Assembly: GCA_007131435.1 (NCBI GenBank)
Contig: SLQM01000168.1
Coordinates: 1 to 11,729, forward strand
DNA: 11,729 nt
Direction of reading: 5' to 3'
From: Syntrophomonadaceae bacterium
Lineage (GTDB): Bacteria; Bacillota; Dethiobacteria; DTU022
In this document: positions 5,700-11,729 of the stretch, piece by piece
Numbering within the stretch: position 1 is the stretch's first letter
Layout: each line of letters opens with the position of its first letter
Translations under genes and position numbers: made by a program
Notes under the pieces: model-generated
Told to the model about the DNA's origin: nothing
The model's database searches: none
The model's input: only the letters and a program-made list of their open reading frames with translations

Positions 5700-7177
5700 T
5701 GGGGTTTAGTGAGCATTTTCCTGCGTTAATTGTAGTGGTACTGTTTTTTACAGCTTTTATATCTCCCTTGCTATACAGGTGGGCGAGAAAGCTGGCTGCC
5801 CCTGCTGTAATAGCTGCCCTATTGGCTGCCCTTGCTATGGTCGTGGTGCTGTTAATCCAGGTTCAGCAATTTGGAATATATTATTATCACATGGGCGGAT
5901 GGCCCCCACCATGGGGAATTGAATTTAAAGCTGACCCCCTCAGGCTTTATATCTTGGTTGTTTTAATCAGTGTAAGCCTCTGGATTTTCATATATGCTCT
6001 CCGCGACCTGGGGCATGAACTGAAAACAAGGGTTATTGGCTGGTACTATACGCTGTATTCAGTTTTAGTCGGTTCAATGGCCGGGATTGCCCTGACCAAT
6101 GATCTCTTTAACCTTTTTGTCCTGATGGAAATCTGCGCTATATCAGCATGTGCTATTATTTCAATAAAAGAAGACAGGGAGTGCCTGGAGGCCAGCTTTA
6201 AATACCTTATCTTAAGTGCCATGGGGACTGGCTGCTTTCTCCTAGGGGTGGTTATGTTATACATGGTAACCGGTTATCTGAATTACAGCTTCCTTTACCA
6301 GGCGCTGGTAGAGGCTTTTGATTTTTACCCCTTGAATATATTTACTGCAGCGGCTTTATTTATTGTGGCTTTTGGCACCAAGGCTGCTTTATTCCCGCTG
6401 CATGTGTGGTTGCCTGATGCCCATGCATCAGCTCCATCACCTTCCAGCGCCATGCTGTCAGGCCTGGTTATTAAAATATATGCCTTTGCCCTTTTCTTGA
6501 TGTTTTATGAAGTGTTCCCCAGGGTGGTTTTGGAGGCCGTACCTTTAAGCGAAATTGTTTTATGGCTGGCGGCACTTGGCGCCATGTTTGGTTCAATATA
6601 TGCCATGATCCAGACTGATCTGAAAAAAATGCTTGCATATTCCAGTATTGCCCAAATAGCTTATATATTTATGGGTATTGGTTTACACCACAGCCTGGCC
6701 CTGGTTGGCGGCTTTTATCATATTATGGTTCATGCAGTTACGAAGGCTATGCTGTTCATGGTAGCAGGAGTAATTATTTATTCAACCGGAGTTAGGAGAA
6801 TTGACCAGCTAACAGGGATAGGGAAGGTATTGCCTGTAACGATGGTTGCTTTTACCATTGGCAGCGCATCGATGGTTGGTATACCCGGTACCGGAGGTTT
6901 AATCAGTAAATGGTACCTTGCTTTAAGCGCCCTTGAAATTGGAAGGCCTATATTTGTGCTGGTTATCCTGGCAAGCAGTCTTCTAAACGCCATTTATTAT
7001 ATGCCCATAGTGATCAATGCTTTTATGCATCAGGATGAATTCAAAAAAGAGGTAAAACCTGTTCCAGGGATAATGCAGCTATCTATGGTGGTTGGAATGG
7101 TCTTTATTATTATCTTCGGTTTTTTCTCCAAGCCTGTTGTAACCCTGCTGGAACAGGCAGCAGCATTATTTTTCTGA
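5699..7177 (+). CDS. mrpD: MrpD/MbhH-type proton-channel antiporter subunit
   Basis: This 492-residue membrane protein belongs to the Proton_antipo_M family (NuoL/M/N, MrpA/D, MbhH), with about 14 helices. The ion-path residues are present: Glu144 in LFVLMEICA, Lys228 in the broken helix before FPLHVWLPDAH, Lys259, His345 and Lys349 in HAVTKAMLF, and Lys404 in ISKWYLA. It completes the Mbh A-H gene order. The GTG start overlaps the mrpC stop; GAGGAG (5684-5689) lies nine bases upstream. It is followed by 77 bp with no gene, the largest gap in the window, which holds a candidate promoter. Confidence 0.93.
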   Translation: MGFSEHFPALIVVVLFFTAFISPLLYRWARKLAAPAVIAALLAALAMVVVLLIQVQQFGIYYYHMGGWPPPWGIEFKADPLRLYILVVLISVSLWIFIYALRDLGHELKTRVIGWYYTLYSVLVGSMAGIALTNDLFNLFVLMEICAISACAIISIKEDRECLEASFKYLILSAMGTGCFLLGVVMLYMVTGYLNYSFLYQALVEAFDFYPLNIFTAAALFIVAFGTKAALFPLHVWLPDAHASAPSPSSAMLSGLVIKIYAFALFLMFYEVFPRVVLEAVPLSEIVLWLAALGAMFGSIYAMIQTDLKKMLAYSSIAQIAYIFMGIGLHHSLALVGGFYHIMVHAVTKAMLFMVAGVIIYSTGVRRIDQLTGIGKVLPVTMVAFTIGSASMVGIPGTGGLISKWYLALSALEIGRPIFVLVILASSLLNAIYYMPIVINAFMHQDEFKKEVKPVPGIMQLSMVVGMVFIIIFGFFSKPVVTLLEQAAALFF

Positions 7178-7203
7178 TTTTAAAAGGAATAAGTGATTAG
7201 CAG

Positions 7204-7233
7204 TTGAAATATTCAGGTAATAACAGCTATAAT
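7204..7233 (+). promoter_or_regulatory. Candidate internal sigma-A promoter
   Basis: TTGAAA (7204-7209) and a perfect TATAAT (7228-7233) are separated by 18 bases. This is five of six and six of six matches to the housekeeping consensus at an accepted spacing. Transcription would start near 7240, just before the GTG of the next gene. It lies in the only sizeable gap of the cluster and could give separate expression of the last two antiporter-like genes and apbE. No terminator precedes it, so it would add to read-through from upstream. Confidence 0.55.
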
Positions 7234-7250
7234 TGGCTATAAAGACTTCC

Positions 7251-7257
7251 GGGGGTG
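7251..7257 (+). promoter_or_regulatory. G-rich ribosome-binding site GGGGGTG at an ambiguous start
   Basis: GGGGGTG pairs with the anti-Shine-Dalgarno with one G-U pair. The GTG usually taken as start (7255) lies inside it, whereas CTG 7264 is six bases downstream, a normal spacing. The choice changes only three residues. Confidence 0.4.
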
Positions 7258-8775
7258 TTTGCACTGAGTAGTTCTGTGGTTATTGCAATTATGATGATTA
7301 TAGTAGGATTCCCAATCCTGATGACACCGGTTATCATGTATTCATGCCGGGTGTCTGATCTGTTTCGCAATACCCTTTCTATCGTCACAGCCGCTATCAC
7401 ATTCATACTGACATTATCTTTGTATGGTTTTGTTGTTGGCGGTGGTGAAATACAACTAACCCTATTCGAAGTATTGCCCAACCTGGAAATATCGATGCGC
7501 CTGGATTTGCTCAGTTTTTGCCTCGCCGCACTGGCTTCATTTGTCTGGCTGCTCTGCACAATCTATTCCGTTGATTACATGGCGAAAGAGCATGCCTGCG
7601 GCCGCTATTACCCGGTTTTCATTTTTACCCTCGGCAGCTGCCAGGGCATATTCTTCGCAGGTGACCTTTTCAGCCTCTTTGTATTTTTTGAGCTCATGTC
7701 TTTAATAGCCTATATCCTGGTTATTCACGAAGAAACAGAAGAGGCCCTGAAGGCCGGTTATAAATACCTGGTGATGACTATTATAGGCGGACTGGCCCTT
7801 TTCTTTGGCATGATCATTGTTTTTGAACTGGGCGGCACTGTTTCACTAGGTGTTGGGGTTATCCTGCAGGAACCTTCAATGCTCGCCTTACTTGCTTTCA
7901 TCTGCTTCCTGATCGGCTTTGGCATGAAAGCAGGAATGTTTCCCCTGCATGTCTGGCTGCCCGACGCTCACCCTGTTGCCCCCTCACCGGCCAGCGCGCT
8001 GCTCTCAGGCATTATGCTGAAGACAGGCGCCTATGGACTGATCAGGGTTATCTTTCATGTTTTTTCCCCGGAGATGCTGCAGTCAGTAGGGTGGAATAAT
8101 ATCCTTGCAGTACTGGCTGTGATAACAATTTTACTCGGTTCGGCAGTGGCCCTGACACAAACTGATATTAAAAGGCGTTTGGCATATTCAAGCATCAGCC
8201 AACTAGGATATGTTCTTCTCGGTTTAAGCATTCTTAACAATAATGCAATTACCGGTGCGGTATTCCATATTTTCAGCCATGCTTTGATGAAAAGCATCCT
8301 TTTCCTTGCTGCAGGGGCAATCATCTGGAAAACGGGCCTGCGCGTAATTGCTGACCTTAAGGGCATAGGCAGGCAAATGCCGGTTACCATGGGCTGTTTT
8401 TCAGTTGCTGCATTGGCCATGATCGGTATTCCGCCCCTGAACGGCTTTCTCAGCAAATGGACCCTGGCCATGGGCGCCCTTGATGCGCAGATGCCCCTTT
8501 ATGTTTTGGTTTTACTAGTCAGCAGCCTGCTAAATGCGCTCTATTACCTGCCAATTATTATCCCCGCTTTTTTTGAAATGCCCGGGGACAATGGTCATGA
8601 CCACCATGATCATCATGAATTTGAATTCAATATCCAGGAGGCAACTCCGCGCATGCTCAGCGTAATGATTATCCTGGCACTCTTTACTTTTATTTTTGGT
8701 CTTACTCCCAACAATATTGCTTTCTCCCTATCCCGGGTTACCGCAGAGTTCCTCTTGCTGGGGGGGGCATTCTAG
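7255..8775 (+). CDS. Second MrpD/NuoM-like proton-channel subunit with a His-rich loop
   Basis: This 506-residue member of the Proton_antipo_M family is paralogous to its two neighbours. It has Glu146 in FFELMSL, Lys225 before FPLHVWLPDAHPVAPSPASALLSG, Lys256, His342 and Lys346 in SHALMKSILF, and Lys401 in LSKWTLA, so the proton path looks intact. A loop near the C-terminus (residues 448-454, 8596-8616) holds five His and two Asp, a possible metal-binding patch. The start is uncertain: GTG 7255 sits within the G-rich ribosome site GGGGGTG (7251-7257), and an in-frame CTG at 7264 is better spaced. The stop directly abuts the next start in the same frame. It is not part of the standard eight-gene Mbh set. 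Confidence 0.87.
   Translation: MFALSSSVVIAIMMIIVGFPILMTPVIMYSCRVSDLFRNTLSIVTAAITFILTLSLYGFVVGGGEIQLTLFEVLPNLEISMRLDLLSFCLAALASFVWLLCTIYSVDYMAKEHACGRYYPVFIFTLGSCQGIFFAGDLFSLFVFFELMSLIAYILVIHEETEEALKAGYKYLVMTIIGGLALFFGMIIVFELGGTVSLGVGVILQEPSMLALLAFICFLIGFGMKAGMFPLHVWLPDAHPVAPSPASALLSGIMLKTGAYGLIRVIFHVFSPEMLQSVGWNNILAVLAVITILLGSAVALTQTDIKRRLAYSSISQLGYVLLGLSILNNNAITGAVFHIFSHALMKSILFLAAGAIIWKTGLRVIADLKGIGRQMPVTMGCFSVAALAMIGIPPLNGFLSKWTLAMGALDAQMPLYVLVLLVSSLLNALYYLPIIIPAFFEMPGDNGHDHHDHHEFEFNIQEATPRMLSVMIILALFTFIFGLTPNNIAFSLSRVTAEFLLLGGAF
8760..8767 (+). repeat. Run of eight G, also the ribosome-binding site for the next gene
   Basis: Eight consecutive G close the upstream coding sequence (last residues L-G-G-A-F). 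They lie eight bases before the TTG at 8776, so they can serve as a Shine-Dalgarno site. The run is prone to slippage and sequencing error; a length change would move the upstream gene past its stop. Confidence 0.6.
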
Positions 8776-11058
8776 TTGTTTGCAGCTGTACCGGAGCCTG
8801 TTTTTGCATTAAACAATATATATTATACAAGCCTTCCTCTCTGGATAACCCTGGTGCCAATCATTGCCGGTATTGGGATTTATTTTTTAAAAGATCACTG
8901 GGAAATCCCCCGGAAAGTACTGGCATTTTTAGCTTCTCTTGCAGCATTAATTGGTGTTGTATTTTTATTTCCCCTCAGCCTTACCGGTACTGTTAGTTAT
9001 GATCTAATCGATTTTATGCAGCTGGGTCTATTTTTTAAACTTGATATAATCGGCTGGGTTTTTGCTTTTTTAATAACCCTGGTCTGGTTCTTAGCTACAA
9101 TATTTTCCTTTGCCTACATGGATTTTGAGCACAACCGCCGCCGTTATTACAGCTTCCTTATTTTTACCCTTGGTGCTACCCTTGGCGTTGTAATGTCCGG
9201 TGACTTTTTTACCCTTTTTTTATTTTTTGAAATGATGACTCTCAGCTCTTTCGTGCTGGTTATCCATGAGCAGGACATACAAGCTATGAAAGCGGGTATT
9301 CTATATCTTTACCTTGGCATTTTTGGCGGATTGGCACTTCTTTTTGCCATAATGATGCTTTACGGGGCTACAGGTTCTGTAGCTATTACTCCTGCCCTGG
9401 AATTGCTGGGCAGCCAGCGTACAGCAATTTTCATCTGTTTCCTGATCGGTTTCGGGATTAAAGCAGGCCTTGTACCACTGCACATTTGGCTTCCCCAGGC
9501 TCACCCGGTTGCGCCTTCTCCGGCAAGTGCCCTGCTTTCAGGAATCATGATCAAAATAGGCGCTTACGGTATTTTAAGGGTAGCAGTAATTCTCTACTCT
9601 TCCGAAAGTGGCAGCCCGGGTATTGCGGATCTATCTTACCTTTTTATAATAGGGAATGTATTAATGTGGATCGGTATTGTAACCATGTTTGCCGGGGCTT
9701 CAATGGCTTTGCTGCAGACCAACATGAAAAGAATCCTTGCTTACAGCAGTGTCAGTCAAATCGGTTATATTGCGACCGGTATCGGGGTTGCCACCTTTGC
9801 CGGTGTTGAAGGCGGAATGGGATTTGCGGGCGCCATTTACCACATCATCAACCATGCCTTTTTTAAGGCCGGACTATTTATGATGGTTGGGACAATATAC
9901 ATATATACGCATGAGTTAGAGCTGCCCCGCCTTGGAGGTATGTTTAAAAAGATGCCCCTGGTAGGGGTTACTTTTTTGGTTGCAGCATTTGGCATCGCCG
10001 GTATACCGGGATTTAATGGCTACCCCAGCAAAACACTGATTCACGACTCCCTGCTGATCTATTATAAAGATTACGGCTTACTGAGTATTGACCTGGCAGA
10101 AAAAATATTTGTTTTAACCAGCGCTCTGACAATATGTTATTTTATCAAGCTTTTCCGGGGCGTTTTCCTGGGTCCGGTTCCCGAAAAACTGGATCGTGAA
10201 TACAGTCTTCCTTTTTCTGTTAACTTTGTGCTGGGCCTGTTCGCCCTGATTATCACCGGAATTGGAATCTTCCCTAACTTGATCCTGGAAAGGGTTTTGG
10301 TTCCTGCTGCAGAACTGCTCAACTATGAAGGCTATGCCATGGACCATCTTAACCATTTTAATTTTTTTGAGTGGTATCCGGTTAAAGCAATGGTTATCGT
10401 AGTCATACTGGCGCTATTAATATATGTACCGGCAGCTTACAGGGGCTGGTTTAACTGGAAACCGCCCTGGTGGCTTAGCATTCATGCCCTGGTATACAAC
10501 CCGGTTACACACCTGCTCTTAGACTTAACGTGCAGGTCGGGAGTGCTTATTGATTCTTCCGTGGATACAGCTTATGATAAATCTGGTGCAGCGGCCAGGA
10601 AAATGTGCAGCTATTTGGGCAGTTTAGACAGCGGCATAGATAAATTTTACGAGCAATCGGGAAAAACCGCACGCAAGTTGGCAGATCGCTCAACAGATAT
10701 GGATGCAAAGCTTGATGATTTTTATGAACAGACCGGGAAAATGGCCAGGAAAGTGGCAGACCGCTCGACAGAAATGGACTCTGCCTTAAATGAAGCTTAC
10801 CTTAAAACAGGCAGGGCAGCTAAAAAGCTGGCAGAGCAAACATCAAATGCAGAACGTAAACTCGACAGCGTTTACGATAAGGCGGGCAGTAAAGCCAGGC
10901 AGGAGATGGAAAGAAGGCTTTCGGAAAAGAAAGGAAAACGGGGATTTTTTGATCCTTCAAAGTGGTCAACCAAGAACTTAAGTTTTGACACTCTTTTATT
11001 GGTTTTGGTCCTTGGGATTGTGCTGCTGGTTATATTTTACTTTGGACGCGCTAATTAA
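8776..11058 (+). CDS. Third NuoL/MrpA-like proton-channel subunit with a C-terminal 25-residue repeat array
   Basis: The 760-residue product has a Proton_antipo_M core (to about residue 470) with Glu152, Lys229, Lys260, His360, Lys364 and Lys419. Further membrane segments lie near residues 480-500 and 537-553. From residue 593 to 717 come five tandem 25-residue repeats with invariant Tyr8, Gly12 and Ala15. A basic linker and a single terminal membrane helix (about 737-757) follow. NuoL likewise ends with a long amphipathic lateral helix and a last membrane helix, so this tail may be an analogous strut. It is not a full MrpA, because the MrpA C-terminal domain is encoded by the separate mbhD/E-like genes. 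TTG 8776 is the only reasonable start: it follows the G run by eight bases, and the first in-frame ATG (codon 81) is too far in. Confidence 0.87.
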   Translation: MFAAVPEPVFALNNIYYTSLPLWITLVPIIAGIGIYFLKDHWEIPRKVLAFLASLAALIGVVFLFPLSLTGTVSYDLIDFMQLGLFFKLDIIGWVFAFLITLVWFLATIFSFAYMDFEHNRRRYYSFLIFTLGATLGVVMSGDFFTLFLFFEMMTLSSFVLVIHEQDIQAMKAGILYLYLGIFGGLALLFAIMMLYGATGSVAITPALELLGSQRTAIFICFLIGFGIKAGLVPLHIWLPQAHPVAPSPASALLSGIMIKIGAYGILRVAVILYSSESGSPGIADLSYLFIIGNVLMWIGIVTMFAGASMALLQTNMKRILAYSSVSQIGYIATGIGVATFAGVEGGMGFAGAIYHIINHAFFKAGLFMMVGTIYIYTHELELPRLGGMFKKMPLVGVTFLVAAFGIAGIPGFNGYPSKTLIHDSLLIYYKDYGLLSIDLAEKIFVLTSALTICYFIKLFRGVFLGPVPEKLDREYSLPFSVNFVLGLFALIITGIGIFPNLILERVLVPAAELLNYEGYAMDHLNHFNFFEWYPVKAMVIVVILALLIYVPAAYRGWFNWKPPWWLSIHALVYNPVTHLLLDLTCRSGVLIDSSVDTAYDKSGAAARKMCSYLGSLDSGIDKFYEQSGKTARKLADRSTDMDAKLDDFYEQTGKMARKVADRSTEMDSALNEAYLKTGRAAKKLAEQTSNAERKLDSVYDKAGSKARQEMERRLSEKKGKRGFFDPSKWSTKNLSFDTLLLVLVLGIVLLVIFYFGRAN
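10552..10926 (+). repeat. Five tandem 25-codon repeats in the C-terminus of the NuoL-like subunit
   Basis: Repeats start at 10552, 10627, 10702, 10777 and 10852, each exactly 75 bases. Within each unit Tyr8, Gly12 and Ala15 are invariant. Position 1 is Asp or Glu, position 4 is Val/Ile/Leu, position 5 is Asp in four of five, position 16 is Arg or Lys, and position 17 is Lys in four of five. Units 2 and 3 share 17 of 25 residues. Hydrophobic residues recur every 3-4 positions, and 25 residues is close to seven helical turns, so a long amphipathic helix is expected. Confidence 0.9.
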
Positions 11059-11063
11059 AGGAG
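11057..11063 (+). promoter_or_regulatory. Shine-Dalgarno AAAGGAG setting the apbE TTG start
   Basis: AAAGGAG overlaps the stop of the preceding gene and ends seven bases before TTG 11071. No in-frame ATG occurs before codon 57, which is too late because it would remove the membrane anchor, so TTG is taken as the start. Confidence 0.75.
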
Positions 11064-11070
11064 ACTATTA

Positions 11071-11729
11071 TTGCAAAATAACAATACCAATAAAGCAGTA
11101 AGTGCCGAGGAAAGAAGAAGAAAACTGCCCAGGCCGGGATACATTATACCCCTTGCACTTATTATCTTAAGCCTGGTTATAGCTCTTGTATTGCAGGGCA
11201 GAAGTACTGAAAAGCTTCATTCTGCCTACCGGGTTACCATGGACAGTTCTGTTGATTTGCAATTTACCCATGATAACAGGGGACTTGCTTCCTCTCTTGA
11301 AAACGAAGTTTTTGCCGAAATGGAAAGGCTTGAAAAGCTGTTCAGCCGCACTATAGAAGGTAGCGAAGTAAACAGGATTAATTTAGCTGCCGGCGAAAAG
11401 CCGGTCAGGGTTGATGAAGAGGTTTTGTATGTTTTAGAGCGAGCCCTTTATTATGCCTGCCTGAGTGAAGGATACTTTGATCCCACAATTGGACCGCTAA
11501 TAGATGCCTGGGGCTTTCTGGGCCAGGAATTCAGGCTGCCTGGTCAGGCGGAAATTGAAAGTGCTTTGGCTTTAGTTGATTACAGCCTGGTCCAGGTTAA
11601 CCCTGACAGTTCCACCGTTTTTCTTCCTGTAACAGGAATGTCCATTGAACTGGGTGGTATTGTCAAGGGGTACATTGTCGATAAGGCTATGGAAATATTA
11701 AAGGATGCAGGGGTTAAGCATGCTTTTAT
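11071..11729 (+). CDS. apbE: ApbE, FAD:protein FMN transferase (3' partial)
   Basis: ApbE transfers FMN from FAD onto the Thr/Ser of T-G-A-T-type motifs in RnfG, RnfD and NqrB/C, acting outside the cytoplasm with Mg2+. The visible 219 residues show a basic N-terminus and one membrane anchor (about residues 23-42) without a lipobox cysteine. Family motifs follow: FSRTIEGSEVNRIN, then FDPTIGPLIDAWGF, then IELGGIVKGYIVDKA. The last has Glu where many members have Asp before LGG. The frame is open to the window end. The gene starts 12 bp after the NuoL-like gene, so it is probably co-transcribed. Its placement fits the unusually high number of flavinylation sites in the RnfG of this cluster. Confidence 0.92.
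   Translation, partial: MQNNNTNKAVSAEERRRKLPRPGYIIPLALIILSLVIALVLQGRSTEKLHSAYRVTMDSSVDLQFTHDNRGLASSLENEVFAEMERLEKLFSRTIEGSEVNRINLAAGEKPVRVDEEVLYVLERALYYACLSEGYFDPTIGPLIDAWGFLGQEFRLPGQAEIESALALVDYSLVQVNPDSSTVFLPVTGMSIELGGIVKGYIVDKAMEILKDAGVKHAF

Noticed and set aside
7182..7207. Short leader gene: AAAAGGAA followed by a GTG at 7193
   Set aside because: It reads only four codons before TGA and would start before the candidate promoter's transcript, so I see no support for a real peptide.
8055..8471. 138-residue open frame on the minus strand
   Set aside because: It is antisense to a conserved channel gene, rich in residues expected from reversed hydrophobic codons, with no start signal.
7255..8775. 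Stop at 8773 as a nonsense mutation in a single fused gene
   Set aside because: Both halves are complete family members with their own N-terminal helices, and the G run gives the second its own ribosome site, so two genes are the simpler reading.
9486..9809. 107-residue open frame on the plus strand with many cysteines
   Set aside because: It is a frame-shifted reading of the conserved channel core; the cysteines come from TGC/TGT inside Ala/Leu/Val codons, not from a metal motif.

Overview
The window is a dense, single-strand (+) stretch of anaerobic energy-conservation genes, most probably from a Firmicute of the class Clostridia. This rests on three things. The gene order is the Rnf order G-E-A-B. 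RnfB is the long, cysteine-rich form with extra ferredoxin-type clusters typical of clostridial and acetogen Rnf. Shine-Dalgarno sites are strong and purine-rich, and several genes start with GTG or TTG. Species and genus cannot be read from the sequence. No gap between genes exceeds 77 bp and no rho-independent terminator is visible, so there is no long gene-free stretch.

Layout. (1) Positions 1-3149 hold the distal half of an rnf operon: rnfG (5' end outside the window), rnfE, rnfA and rnfB. rnfC and rnfD are expected just upstream but are not in the window. (2) Positions 3187-7177 hold a complete eight-gene Mrp-type cation/proton antiporter module in the order of archaeal mbhA-H: MrpE, MrpF, MrpG, MbhD-like, MbhE-like, MrpB, MrpC, MrpD. 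Gaps are small or replaced by overlaps of 1-8 bases. (3) Positions 7255-11058 add two more large proton-channel subunits of the MrpD/NuoL/NuoM superfamily. The last carries an unusual C-terminal array of five 25-residue repeats and a terminal membrane helix. (4) From 11071 to the window end lies the start of apbE, the flavin transferase that covalently attaches FMN to RnfG and RnfD.

How they may work together. Rnf oxidises reduced ferredoxin, reduces NAD+, and pumps Na+ or H+. Mrp-type modules exchange Na+ for H+, and in Mbh, Mbx and complex I the same module is bolted onto a redox module. Here it follows Rnf only 37 bp after rnfB, with no visible terminator, and the cluster then reaches the Rnf maturation enzyme ApbE. 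The antiporter is thus enclosed between Rnf structural genes and an Rnf maturation gene. This suggests a functional unit, possibly a physical Rnf-Mrp complex. The window shows no NuoH/MbhM-type adaptor, so physical coupling is inference only.

The oddest elements are an RnfG with three FMN_bind domains, each with a T-G-A-T flavinylation motif; the 25-residue repeat array in the last antiporter-like subunit; a good internal promoter at 7204-7233; a GTTAAC dyad between rnfE and rnfA; and two large genes separated by nothing but a stop codon in the same frame, next to a run of eight G.
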